Assembly (NCBI GenBank): GCA_963731285.1 | Contig: CAVSUR010000014.1 | Span: 310,001 to 374,000, forward strand | Source: CAVSUR01 sp963731285 | GTDB taxonomy: Bacteria > Actinomycetota > Actinomycetes > Streptosporangiales > Streptosporangiaceae | DNA: 64,000 bases | Reading direction: 5' to 3' | Made by a program: the position numbers and the translations under genes | Shown: positions 24,534-33,595 of the stretch, piece after piece | Layout of the letters: each line of letters begins with the position of its first letter | Numbering within the stretch: position 1 is the stretch's first letter | The notes under the pieces: model-generated | Database searches by the model: none | Seen by the model: only the letters and a program-made list of their open reading frames with translations | Told to the model about the DNA's origin: nothing

Positions 24534-26651
24534 ATGCCGGCTGACCCGGCGCGTGCGACGGCGCCGCTGGTCATGATCGGCATCGATACCGGCGGAACGT
24601 TCACCGACGTGGTGGCGCTGGACGCGAGGACCGGGGAGCTGACGGTCACCAAGACTCCGTCCACGCCCGCGGACCCGGCCCTGGGCTTCCTGGCCGGGCT
24701 GGAGAAGGTGCTCGGCCTGCTCGGTATCGGCGCGGACGCCATCGCGGCGATCAGCCATGGCACCACGATCGCGACCAACCAGCTGCTGGAGGGCGACATC
24801 GGCGGCCTCGGGTTCATCACCACCGAGGGCTACGAGTTCGTGCTAGAGATCGCACGCCAGTCGGTTCCTGACGGTTACGGCAACTCCTATTTCTGGGTCA
24901 AGCCAGCGCGGATCGTGCCGCCCGACCTGGTCAAGACGGTTGGCGGACGGCTGGACCACACCGGCGCGCAGTTGCGGCCGTTCGACGAGGCCGGAGCCGC
25001 CCGGGTGGCCCGCTGGTTCCGCGACCGCGGCATCGACACGCTCGGCGTGTGCTTCCTGCATTCTTACGCCAGCTCCGAGCACGAGGAGCAGATGGCGCGG
25101 GTGCTCGCCCGCGAGCACCCGCGGGCGGTGGTGTCACTGTCGTCGGCGGTGCTGCCCGAGTACCGCGAGTACGAGCGGTCGATGACCACTCTGGTCGACG
25201 CCGCGGTCAAGCCGCGGATGTCACGGTACCTGGCCTCGATCGCCGGGCGGCTTGAGCAGATCGCCGGCGTCGGCCCCGGCGGCCCGCCGCTGCGCATCAT
25301 GACCTCGAGCGGCGGCGTGGCCAGCGCCGCGGAAGTGATCAGCCGCCCGATCAGCACCGTCCTGAGCGGACCCGCCGCCGGGGCCGCCGGCGCGGCGGTC
25401 ATCGCCCGGCAGGCGGGTTTTGACCAGGTACTCACCTGTGACGGCGGCGGGACCTCCACCGACATCGCCGTGGTGGTGGGCGGTGAGCCCGCGCTGACCA
25501 CGGAGGGAACGATCGGCGCGTACCCGGCCAAGATCCCGATGGTCGACGTGATCACCGTGGGCGCGGGCGGCGGATCCGTCGCCTGGATCTCGCCCGAGGG
25601 CGCGCTCAAGGTCGGCCCGCGGTCCGCGGGCGCCGACCCCGGGCCCCTGTGCTACGCCAGGGGCGGCCATGAGGTCACCGTCACCGACGCGCACCTGGCG
25701 CTCGGCCGGATCCCGCCGCACCTGCTCGGGGGCGAGGTCCCGCTCGATGAGCAGGCAGCGCAGGCGGGGCTGGCCGGCCTCGCGGCCCGGCTGGGGCTGC
25801 CTGCCGCCGAATGCGCCGCGGGCATCCTGGAGATCTCGGCCTGGAACCAGGCCAACGCCGTGCGCCAGGTCACCGTCCGGCGCGGGCTGGACATCAGGGA
25901 CTTCACCCTGGTCACCTTCGGCGGGTCCGGATCGCTGCTGCTCTGCCCGCTGATCGACGCCCTCGGGGCACGCCGTGCCCTGGTGCCGCCGAACCCCGGC
26001 AACGTGTCAGCGTTCGGGCTGCTGACCGTCGATGTCCGCAGTGACTTCGTCCGCACGGCCGTGGCCCGGCACCCCGACCTCGATCACGGCGCCGTCGAGT
26101 CGGTCTTCGCCGGGCTGGCCGGCCAGGCGCGCCGGGCCCTGACCGCCCAGGGCTTCGCGCCTGATCGTCAGCGGCTGAGCCGGTCCGCGGACCTGCGGTA
26201 CTACGGGCAGGCGTTCGAGGTGCGCGTCCCGGTCCCGGCCGGCCGGTTCAGCCGCGAGCTCGCCGCTGCCGCTGCCGCCGCCTTCCATGACGCGCACCGC
26301 GCGCTGTACGGCTACGACTTCCGTGCCGATCCCCGCCAGCAGGTGGAATGGGTGAATCTGCGCGTCACCGGCATCGGCCCGCTGCCGCGGCCGGCGCTGG
26401 CCGAGCTCGCGCCCGCGGCCGGCGGCCCGGATCGGGCCAGGACGGGAAGCCGGCCCGTCGTCTTCGACCGCGCCGCCGCTGCCGTCTGCGCCCCGGCGTA
26501 CTGGCGGCCGCGGCTGGGCGCCGGCGACGTGCTGGCCGGCCCGGCGATCATCGAGGAGTACGGTGCGACCGTGCCGCTGCATCCCGGATTCGAGGCCCGT
26601 GTCGACCGGTTCGGCAGCCTGCTGGTCACCGCGGGAACGGAACCCGCATGA
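24534..26651 (+). CDS. hyuA: hydantoinase A / N-methylhydantoinase subunit
   Basis: A 705-residue ATP-dependent hydantoinase/oxoprolinase alpha subunit that opens cyclic imides or amides together with HyuB. The ASKHA-type ATP fold is clear: MIGIDTGGTFTDVVALDA, SHGTTIATNQLLEG, the ATPase core with GPAAGAAGAAVIA, TCDGGGTSTDIAVVVGG and ITVGAGGGSVAWI, then the C-terminal domain with RYYGQAFEVRVPVP. The length is normal. It lies 24 nt behind the CoxG-like gene. Specificity (hydantoin, 5-oxoproline, other imides) cannot be told from sequence; the nearby barbiturase argues for a ureido ring compound. Confidence 0.93.
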   Translation: MPADPARATAPLVMIGIDTGGTFTDVVALDARTGELTVTKTPSTPADPALGFLAGLEKVLGLLGIGADAIAAISHGTTIATNQLLEGDIGGLGFITTEGYEFVLEIARQSVPDGYGNSYFWVKPARIVPPDLVKTVGGRLDHTGAQLRPFDEAGAARVARWFRDRGIDTLGVCFLHSYASSEHEEQMARVLAREHPRAVVSLSSAVLPEYREYERSMTTLVDAAVKPRMSRYLASIAGRLEQIAGVGPGGPPLRIMTSSGGVASAAEVISRPISTVLSGPAAGAAGAAVIARQAGFDQVLTCDGGGTSTDIAVVVGGEPALTTEGTIGAYPAKIPMVDVITVGAGGGSVAWISPEGALKVGPRSAGADPGPLCYARGGHEVTVTDAHLALGRIPPHLLGGEVPLDEQAAQAGLAGLAARLGLPAAECAAGILEISAWNQANAVRQVTVRRGLDIRDFTLVTFGGSGSLLLCPLIDALGARRALVPPNPGNVSAFGLLTVDVRSDFVRTAVARHPDLDHGAVESVFAGLAGQARRALTAQGFAPDRQRLSRSADLRYYGQAFEVRVPVPAGRFSRELAAAAAAAFHDAHRALYGYDFRADPRQQVEWVNLRVTGIGPLPRPALAELAPAAGGPDRARTGSRPVVFDRAAAAVCAPAYWRPRLGAGDVLAGPAIIEEYGATVPLHPGFEARVDRFGSLLVTAGTEPA

Positions 26652-26700
26652 CGGCGCTGGCAGGACGGGCGCTGGCAGGACGGGGGCTGGCATGACGGGC
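26648..26700 (+). repeat. 15-bp tandem repeat forming a 14-codon mini-ORF between hyuA and hyuB
   Basis: Three imperfect copies of GACGGGCGCTGGCAG lie between the two genes. The first ATGA overlaps the hyuA stop and opens MTALAGRALAGRGLA followed by TGA, and that TGA overlaps the hyuB ATG (ATGA). Two successive stop-start overlaps would let ribosomes pass from hyuA to hyuB through the mini-ORF. Confidence 0.55.
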
Positions 26701-28590
26701 GCGGCCGGATCGGGGCAGCCCGGCCCGGCGGACCCGGTGCTGGTGGAGATCGTGGCCGGCAGCCTGGCCTCGATCGAGAAGGAGGTGGAGACCGCGATCG
26801 CCAGGACAGCGCGGTCGCCGATGATCAGGGACGCGCATGACTTCCGGGCCGGCATCCACGACCGGCTGCTGCGCAAGCTGACCGGGCGCTCCTACAGCGC
26901 GCTTGTGCACCCCGTCGCGCGGGACTTCCCGCCGGCCACCATGCGGCCAGGAGACGTGTTCTTCCACAACGACGTGTACTCCTCCGAGGGCGGCATCGGT
27001 CACCTGCCGGACCTGTGCGTCACGGTGCCGGTCTTCGACGACGCCGCCGGCGAGCCTGACGTGGTCGCGTTCGTGCAGGCCTTCGGCCACCACGACGACA
27101 TCGGCGGCGCGGTTCCCGGCTCTATGCCGAGTCACGCCACCAGCGTCTTCGAGGAGGGCCTGATGGTGCCGCCGATCAAGCTATGGGACGCCGGCGTCCC
27201 GAACCGCGCCGCGCTGGCCATCATGACCCGCAACTCGCGGATGCCCGACTCCCTCGCCGCGGACCTGGACGCGGAGTGCGCCGCCTGCCAGCTCGGCGCG
27301 CGGCGGCTGGCCGGGCTGCTGCGCCGCTACGGGCGCGCCGCGGTCCAGGCCTGCTTCGACGAGATCGTGGCCAGGACGGCGCGGACCTACCGGCGGGAGA
27401 TCCTGGCCAAGATTCCGCCCGGGACCTGGGTGTGGGAGGACTACGCCGAGCACGACGGGGTGGACGAGCCGCGGCTGCACACCCAGCGGATCACCCTGAC
27501 CAGGACTTCCGACGACCAGCCGGGCGGCGGCCGGCTGATTCTGGATTTCACCGGGACAGCCCCCCAGGCCAAGGGCCCGATCAATCACGCGGCCGACTAC
27601 GCCGACGGCAACTTCCTGGCCAAGTGGCTGGGGCCGATCCTGCGCAACCTCGCGGACACGCCTGAGCGGATGGCCGAGCTGGACGTGAACGAGGGCATCG
27701 TGGACCTGATCGAGATGCGCTTCCCGCCGCCGGGCACGCTGCTCACCCCGGTCTTCCCCGCGCCCACGAACGCCCGCACGTTCGTCATCCTCCGGCTGCT
27801 CGGCGTGTTCGCGGGCGTCCTGGCCAAGGCGGCCGGCGGCCGGATGCCCGCCGACCAGGAGACGATCCGCTACACCGGCGTCTACGGGCGCACCGCGGAC
27901 GGCGAGCCCTACCTGATGCGCGAGGTGCTGGGCGGCGGGTCGGGCGGGCGGTACTACGCCGACGGGGAGGACACCGTCCACGTGGTGCCCGACTCGCGCA
28001 ACCTGCCGGCTGAGTTCGCGGAGGCCCGGTTCCCCCTGGTGGTGGAGCGGCTCGGGCTGGCCGTGGACTCCGGCGGCCCCGGGCAGTTCCGCGGCGGCCT
28101 GGGCTACGAGAAGGTCATCCGGATGCGCGCGGACGGGTACTTCATGTCGATCGCCGACCGCTCGATCCTGTCCTGCTGGGGCGTGAACGGCGGCCGGGCC
28201 GGGCGGCCGTTCCGGGTCACGATCGACCCGGGCGGCCCGCGCGAGCGCGAGGTGGACGCGCTGGCTGACGGCGAGTTCGTGGCCGCCGGGACGGTGATCA
28301 GGATCCGCACCACCGGCGGCGGCGGCTGGGGCGACCCGCTGGACCGCGATCCGGCCGCGGTGGCCGCCGACGTCCGGTGCGGCAAGGTGTCCCCCGCGGC
28401 CGCCGCCGCGGACTACGGCGTGGTGCTGGCCGGCCCGGCCGACGATCCGGTGCCCGCTGCCGGCGCGACCCGGGCCCGGCGTGACCGGCTGGCGGCCGCG
28501 CGGGGCGCGCGGCCGCCGTTCTTCGACCGGGGCCCGGGCTACGCCACCTTGTCGGGCGGCCGGGCCGCCGCCGATGTGGACTGGCTGTGA
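26692..28590 (+). CDS. hyuB: hydantoinase B / N-methylhydantoinase subunit
   Basis: A 632-residue HyuB (oxoprolinase beta-type) subunit, partner of HyuA. Conserved blocks are ARSPMIRDAHDFRAGIHD, RPGDVFFHNDVYSSEGGIGH, FVQAFGHHDDIGGAVPGSMP with the His/Asp metal cluster, LDFTGTAPQAKGPINH, and the C-terminal GGGGWGDPLDRDP. The ATG is set by the ATGA overlap with a short repeat-encoded mini-ORF. The length is normal (about 580-640). Confidence 0.93.
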   Translation: MTGAAGSGQPGPADPVLVEIVAGSLASIEKEVETAIARTARSPMIRDAHDFRAGIHDRLLRKLTGRSYSALVHPVARDFPPATMRPGDVFFHNDVYSSEGGIGHLPDLCVTVPVFDDAAGEPDVVAFVQAFGHHDDIGGAVPGSMPSHATSVFEEGLMVPPIKLWDAGVPNRAALAIMTRNSRMPDSLAADLDAECAACQLGARRLAGLLRRYGRAAVQACFDEIVARTARTYRREILAKIPPGTWVWEDYAEHDGVDEPRLHTQRITLTRTSDDQPGGGRLILDFTGTAPQAKGPINHAADYADGNFLAKWLGPILRNLADTPERMAELDVNEGIVDLIEMRFPPPGTLLTPVFPAPTNARTFVILRLLGVFAGVLAKAAGGRMPADQETIRYTGVYGRTADGEPYLMREVLGGGSGGRYYADGEDTVHVVPDSRNLPAEFAEARFPLVVERLGLAVDSGGPGQFRGGLGYEKVIRMRADGYFMSIADRSILSCWGVNGGRAGRPFRVTIDPGGPREREVDALADGEFVAAGTVIRIRTTGGGGWGDPLDRDPAAVAADVRCGKVSPAAAAADYGVVLAGPADDPVPAAGATRARRDRLAAARGARPPFFDRGPGYATLSGGRAAADVDWL

Positions 28591-28662
28591 CAGCGTCGCC
28601 GGTGCCCGGGCCGCGGGTCCTGTCGCCGCGCAGCGAGGTTCTCTAGCCGAAGGAGCAAGTCA

Positions 28663-29772
28663 GTGCCGGAGCCGATCGAGGTCCGCAAGGTACCGCTGCA
28701 CCATGTGTCCGACGCCAGTGAGCTGGCCCGGCTTATCGACGCCGGGGTGCTGGACGCCGACCGCGTCGTCGCCGTCGTCGGCAAGACCGAGGGCAACGGG
28801 GGAGTGAACGACTACACCCGCATCCTCGCCGACCGGGCCTTCCGTGAGGTGCTGGCCGCCAGGGGCCGGCGCGGCCCGGAGGCCGTCGCGCAGGTGCCGA
28901 TCGTCTGGTCCGGCGGCACCGACGGCGTGATCAGCCCGCACGCCACGGTCTTCGCCACCGTTCCGGCTGACCAGGCGGCGGTAACCGGCGAGCCGCGGCT
29001 GTCGGTCGGATTCGCCATGAGCGAGCCGCTGCTGCCCGAGGACATCGGCCGCGCAGCCATGATCACCAAGGTCGCCGCCGCCGTCCGCGCGGCCATGACG
29101 CGGGCGGGCATCAGCGACCCCGCGGACGTGCATTATGTTCAGACCAAGACCCCGCTGCTCACGATCCGCACCATCAGCGACGCCAAGAGCCGCGGGCACA
29201 GCGTGTGTACCGAGAGCACTGGCGATTCCATGGACGTGTCCAACGGCTGCGCCGCCCTGGGCATCGCGGTGGCGCTCGGCGAGATCGCCATGCCCGCGGA
29301 CTCCGACGTCATGCGCGACCGTGACCTGTGCTCGTCGGTCGCCTCCTGCTCGTCCGGGGTGGAGCTGGACCGCGCGCAGGTGGTCGTGGCCGGCAATGTG
29401 CGGGGGATCGGCGGGCGGTACCGGATCGGGCATTCGGTGATGCGCGACGCGCTGGACGCCGACGGCATCTGGGCGGCGATCAGGAACGCCGGCCTGGCGC
29501 TGCCGGACCGGCCGCACCCGAGCGACCTGGACGGACGGCTGGTCAACGTCTTCATCAAGTGCGAGGCCAGCCAGGACGGCACGGTCCGGGGGCGGCGCAA
29601 CGCCATGCTCGATGACTCTGACGTGCACTGGCACCGTCAGATCAAGGCCTGTGTGGGCGGCGTCGCCGCGGCCGTCACCGGGGACCCGGCCGTGTTCGTC
29701 TCGGTCTCGGCCGCGCACCAGGGTCCCGACGGCGGAGGGCCGGTAGCGGCCATCGCCGACCTCGGGCCGTGA
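28663..29772 (+). CDS. ring-opening amidohydrolase, barbiturase/cyanuric acid hydrolase family
   Basis: A 369-residue member of the barbiturase/cyanuric-acid-amidohydrolase family (AtzD/TrzD/Bar), which opens six-membered cyclic imides and is found almost nowhere else. The three-repeat 'Toblerone' layout is visible: SGGTDGVISPHATVF in repeat 1, HYVQTKTPLL and CSSVASCSSGVELDRA in repeat 2, and HQGPDGGGPVAAIADLG in repeat 3. AAGGAG precedes the GTG. Barbiturase makes ureidomalonate from barbiturate; cyanuric acid hydrolase makes carboxybiuret. The upstream Mo hydroxylase fits the barbiturate option (oxidative uracil/thymine route known in Rhodococcus), and no biuret hydrolase is nearby; the choice remains inference. 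Confidence 0.92.
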   Translation: MPEPIEVRKVPLHHVSDASELARLIDAGVLDADRVVAVVGKTEGNGGVNDYTRILADRAFREVLAARGRRGPEAVAQVPIVWSGGTDGVISPHATVFATVPADQAAVTGEPRLSVGFAMSEPLLPEDIGRAAMITKVAAAVRAAMTRAGISDPADVHYVQTKTPLLTIRTISDAKSRGHSVCTESTGDSMDVSNGCAALGIAVALGEIAMPADSDVMRDRDLCSSVASCSSGVELDRAQVVVAGNVRGIGGRYRIGHSVMRDALDADGIWAAIRNAGLALPDRPHPSDLDGRLVNVFIKCEASQDGTVRGRRNAMLDDSDVHWHRQIKACVGGVAAAVTGDPAVFVSVSAAHQGPDGGGPVAAIADLGP

Positions 29773-29779
29773 CCTGAAC

Positions 29780-30493
29780 CTAGGCCGGCCCGGCCGCGGC
29801 GGCGAATGCCGCCATCGAGCCGAACTCCCAGTCCGGGGTCACCGGCGCCGCCGGCTCCGGGGTGGCGCCCCAGCCGGGCCGGGCATGCCGCCGGTTGATC
29901 CACACCGTCGGCAGCCCGGCCCGCCTGGCGGGCACGTGGTCGTGGAACAGGCTCTGCGCCACGTGCAGCAGCCCGCCCGGCCTGACGCCCAGCCGGGCGG
30001 CCTCGGCGGCCAGAGCGTCGAAGTTCCGCAGCGACGGCTTGTACGCCCCGACGTCCTGCGCGGTGATGACCCCGGCGAACTGCGCGCCGAGCCGCCGGGC
30101 CGATCCGGCAAACGAGGCCCGGTCGACGTTGGACAAGATGATCAGCCGGTAACGCCGGGCCAGGGCGGCCAGCGCGCCGGCCGAGTCGGGGAACGCTGGC
30201 CAGTCCGGCACCGAGCCCGCGAGAGCGGCCGCATCCTGCTCGGTGACCTCGGCGCCGAGCGTGCCGCCAAGCCGTCGCATGCTGGCCGCCAGCACGTCCG
30301 GGTACCGCGCGGCGGGGCTCTGCACCTCCTGCGCCGCCTCGCACCCGGAGTAGGCGGCCAGCAGCTGCTCGCCGGTCAGGTCCAGCCCGCGCTGGCGGGC
30401 CCACGGGACGAGCACCGCCGACAGGCCGGCCTCCCAGTCGATCAGCGTGCCGTAACAGTCAAGGCTCAGCGCCTCGAAGTCAGTCAGCTGCAC
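29780..30493 (-). CDS. haloacid dehalogenase type II (HAD superfamily)
   Basis: A 237-residue L-2-haloacid-dehalogenase-type hydrolase. The nucleophile Asp is in FEALSLDCYGTLIDWE (about residue 12), the cap domain follows, then motif II LIILSNVDRASF, motif III YKPSLRNFDAL and the C-terminal VAQSLFHDHVPARRAGLPTV. Type II enzymes hydrolyse 2-haloacids, but many family members act on other substrates. The GTG start follows GGAG. It converges on the barbiturase gene with 7 nt between stops and is not part of that operon. Confidence 0.9.
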   Translation of the reverse strand: MQLTDFEALSLDCYGTLIDWEAGLSAVLVPWARQRGLDLTGEQLLAAYSGCEAAQEVQSPAARYPDVLAASMRRLGGTLGAEVTEQDAAALAGSVPDWPAFPDSAGALAALARRYRLIILSNVDRASFAGSARRLGAQFAGVITAQDVGAYKPSLRNFDALAAEAARLGVRPGGLLHVAQSLFHDHVPARRAGLPTVWINRRHARPGWGATPEPAAPVTPDWEFGSMAAFAAAAGPA

Positions 30494-30843
30494 CGGTCAC
30501 GCTCCAGGATCAGGCCGGGACGCATTGCCCAGACCAGGACCATGCGCGACCCGTGCTCGGTGACGCAGCACGGCACGGCCGCTGTACGGATCGGAAAGGG
30601 CTCCCTCGTCCTGCGGGGCAGCGGCCGGGTCATCCTCCCATGATGGCGGCGGGCCTGAGCGCCGGCATCAGGCAGCCCGCCGCGCCGATCAGCGCCAGCC
30701 GCCGGCCTCATGAAATCCGCACCTTGACGGCGGCTGGCGGCTATCGCGGCCGGCCCCGGCCGGGATACGCTCGTCGCGGTCATAACCCGCGGGGCCGTGC
30801 TCGGCCGGCCGCCGCGGCGCCGCGACGATCCGGAGGCGATGTG
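30494..30843. other. 350-nt intergenic region
   Basis: This gap separates the divergent HAD and BNR-repeat genes and should carry both promoters. Only short frames occur in it. TTGACG near 30724 could be a -35 box for the BNR gene, but no matching -10 is evident. No repeat, RNA gene or operator is recognised. Confidence 0.4.
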
Positions 30844-32201
30844 ATGGCGGTCAGCTGGACCGGACGGCGGATGTGGGCGGCACCGGTGATCGGCCTGCTC
30901 GCGCTGAGCGCGACGCCGGCCGCGGCGGCGGCCAGGACCGCGGCCGGACCAGTCCGGCCGGCGATCAGCCCGGTCACCGAGTTCAGCCGCGGCTGCGCCG
31001 GGCAGAACGCCGAAGTCGAGCAGGCCACCGACCCGGCGCGCGGCTACGTATACGAAGAGTGGATGGGCTGCCAGAACCAGATCGGGTTCGCCGCCTCCGC
31101 CGACGGCGGCCGGCATTCGGCCGGCCGGTCGTGCTCGCCGGATCGTCCGGGGCCTGGGACCCGGCGGTCACCGTCGGGCCGGGCGGGACCGTGTACGCGG
31201 CCTTCATGAACTCGACGCGGCATCACACGTTCCCGGTGGTCGAGGCCTCGTTCAACCACGGCCGGACGTTCCCGCAGGTGCGGAAGATCGTTCCCAAGCG
31301 GCGGGACAACTGGGGGGACCGGGACTTCATCGCCGCCGGCCCGCACGGCACCTTGTACCTGACCTGGGACTACGGGCCGAGCGCCAAGGCCGTGACCTAC
31401 ATCTGCAGCAAGGGCGGCAGCTGCGCCTTCGCCACCGGCGACCTCAACGCCGTGGTGCAGAAATCGACCGACGGCGGCCAGACCTGGGGCCCGATCGTGC
31501 CAGTCAGCCCCGGGTTCCCGGCCAGCGGCGGGGACAGCGCGCCGCTGCTGGTCGAGCCGGGCGGCCGGGTCGACACGCTGTACCAGGGCTACCACATCAC
31601 CAGCCGGGCCAAGTACACGATGAGCCCGGCGCACAGTTACTTCACCTCGTCCGCGGACGGGGGAGCGAAGTGGTCGGCCCCGGTGCGCGTCGGCCCCGCC
31701 AGGCTCACGATGTCGCTGGCCGAATGGTGGATCGACGGCGACATCGCCGCCGACGCGGCCGGGAACCTGTACGCGACCTACGACACCCAGCACGCCGGAC
31801 GGGATATCGGCTGGCTGTCCTACTCGACCGACCATGGCCGGACCTGGTCTTCGCTGCGGCGGGTCACGCCCGATACCGACAACGCAACGCACATCGTGCA
31901 GGTCGCCGGCGGCCGGCCCGGCACGGCCTACGTCGGCTGGCTCGCCGACAGCTCGCCGCACGGCTACGCGCTCTACCTCCGGCCGTTCTCGACTACCCGG
32001 GGCTGGCTGTCCGGGCCGGTCCGGGTGTCACCCAGGTTCGGGAACCCGGCGGTCTGGCCGGGGGACACCTTCGGGATCTCGGCCCAGCCCGCGCGGGCCG
32101 GCGGCGAGCGGGTGAACGTCAGCTGGGGCAGCGCGGTCAGCAAGAGACGCCATCCGGACTCGCAGGACTTCGCGGCGGTCGTGACGTTCCCCGGCCGGTA
32201 G
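30844..32201 (+). pseudogene. secreted BNR-repeat (sialidase-like) protein, frameshifted
   Basis: A signal peptide (MAVSWTGRRMWAAPVIGLLA, then LSATPAAAAA) leads into a beta-propeller with Asp-box/BNR units: SADGGRH, STDGGQTWGP, SADGGAKWSAP, STDHGRTWSS. This architecture is shared by exo-alpha-sialidases and many non-enzymatic propellers; catalytic residues are not evident, so the activity is open. At about base 31115 (GGCCGGCATTCGGCC) one base is missing: frame one breaks after DGGRH and frame two resumes with FGRPVVLAGSSGAWDPAVTV. With one base restored the protein is about 452 residues and intact, which favours a sequencing error or a very recent mutation. Confidence 0.75.
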
Positions 32202-32509
32202 CCCGCCCTGCCCGCTCGAGGCGCATCCGGCTCACTGGTCAAGGTGCTGCCCGACGACTGTCACCCGGCTCATGGAGTTCCACCTGCTCCAATCTTCAGA
32301 TCACCTAAAAGCAAGGCCATTGGGGCATGCCGAGACGGGCGAGGTGGCGGCGATCCGGAAGAGTTTGTCGCGAACTCCTGGGCGGCTGATCTGGAGGACG
32401 CTAGAGGCGGGACAGGTATTGACAGAAGCGAAACCCGGGACAATCCTCGAAGCTGATCGTTCCATCAGGAGGGCCGTGAGTTAAGTCTCCCCGAGTAGGA
32501 GGCACCGTC
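32202..32509. other. 308-nt leader/promoter region of the SBP-symporter operon
   Basis: The composition drops visibly in GC (for example CAATCTTCAGATCACCTAAA). TTGACA at 32419-32424 is a consensus -35 hexamer, with AATCCT 17 nt further as a weak -10. Two 70-codon overlapping frames (32244 and 32272) look non-coding. A tight ribosome site (AGTAGGAGGCACCGTC) precedes the lipoprotein ATG. No known riboswitch pattern was recognised. Confidence 0.4.
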
Positions 32510-33526
32510 ATGGGGCCGAGAAGACTTGCGGTGCCGGCAGTGCTGCTGCTGATTCTATGCTCACTGGCGGCCTGTTCGAGCCAGGGCACGGCAGGGACTT
32601 CCCCGACGAATTCGCTGGCGGGCTCGCGGATTACCGTGGCGATGGTAACCCACGGGCAGGCGTTTGACCCATTCTGGGCGCTAGTGCGAAAGGGTGCGCA
32701 GACGGCGGCGGCGCAGTTCAACGTCAAGCTCGAGTATGAGTCGCCGAATACCACCGATCCGCAGGCACAGGCGGCAATGATCACGCGGGCAGCGGCACAC
32801 AAGCCCGCCGCCATGGTGGTGACCATTCCCGACGCCGCAGTACTGGCGGGTCCCGTCCGGCACGTCTCGTCCGCTGGCATACCGGTCGTGGTGGTCAATG
32901 TCGGCGACGGCGTGTACCGGAACGTCGGCGCGCTGACCTTCGTCGGCCAGCCCGACTACCAGGCCGGGGTGCAGGCGGGCAAGGTGATGGCGGGGGCCGG
33001 CGTCCGCAAGGCGCTGTGCGTCATACACGAAGCGCAGAACACCGCGCTCACCGACCGGTGCGCCGGATTCAGCAAGCAGCTCAGCGCCAGCGGCGGCTCG
33101 GTGCAGACCCTGCACGTCAACGGCGCCCAACTGCACCAGGCGCAGAGCGCCATTGAGCAGGCGCTCCAGCGGGATCACAGCATCAATGGGGTACTCGCGA
33201 CGGGCATCATCGGCTTCGAGGCCGCGGGCGGCGCCCTTCAGGCCCTGAACGACTTCAGGCGGGTCAAATTCGGCACGTTCGACGTCTCCTCCGCCGACCT
33301 GACCGCGGTGCAGAACGGCCAGTTGCAGTTCGTGATCGATCAGCAGCCTTTCCTGGAAGGCTACGCGGCGGTCCAGGTCGCAGCGTTCGACGTCCGCTAC
33401 GGGCAGCACCCTTATCAGCCGATCTATACGGGACCGAGCTTCGTCACCAAGGCCAACGCGGCCAAGATCGCGCAGCTGTACAAGAACACCGGAGTCTCGT
33501 TGTTCCAGGGCGGTTACCCGCAATGA
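32510..33526 (+). CDS. substrate-binding lipoprotein (periplasmic-binding-protein type I fold)
   Basis: A 338-residue lipoprotein with signal MGPRRLAVPAVLLLILCSL and a lipobox LAAC, so it is anchored outside the membrane by the following Cys. The mature part, ITVAMVTHGQAFDPFWALVR, PAAMVVTIPDAAVLAGPV and NGVLATGIIGFEAAGGALQAL, fits the sugar-binding Peripla_BP_4 group (ribose/inositol/autoinducer type). The usual ABC ATPase and permease genes are absent; a sodium:solute symporter follows 70 nt downstream instead. The ligand is unknown. Confidence 0.88.
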   Translation: MGPRRLAVPAVLLLILCSLAACSSQGTAGTSPTNSLAGSRITVAMVTHGQAFDPFWALVRKGAQTAAAQFNVKLEYESPNTTDPQAQAAMITRAAAHKPAAMVVTIPDAAVLAGPVRHVSSAGIPVVVVNVGDGVYRNVGALTFVGQPDYQAGVQAGKVMAGAGVRKALCVIHEAQNTALTDRCAGFSKQLSASGGSVQTLHVNGAQLHQAQSAIEQALQRDHSINGVLATGIIGFEAAGGALQALNDFRRVKFGTFDVSSADLTAVQNGQLQFVIDQQPFLEGYAAVQVAAFDVRYGQHPYQPIYTGPSFVTKANAAKIAQLYKNTGVSLFQGGYPQ

Positions 33527-33595
33527 GCTGCTGGCTGGCGCTGGACCGACAGCGGTTATCCGCGACCCGGTACCGCATGACACCCGGAGATGACG

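Noticed and set aside
32244..32484. Two overlapping 70-codon frames before the lipoprotein gene
   Set aside because: Neither has a convincing ribosome site or recognisable sequence; the region is better read as a promoter and leader.
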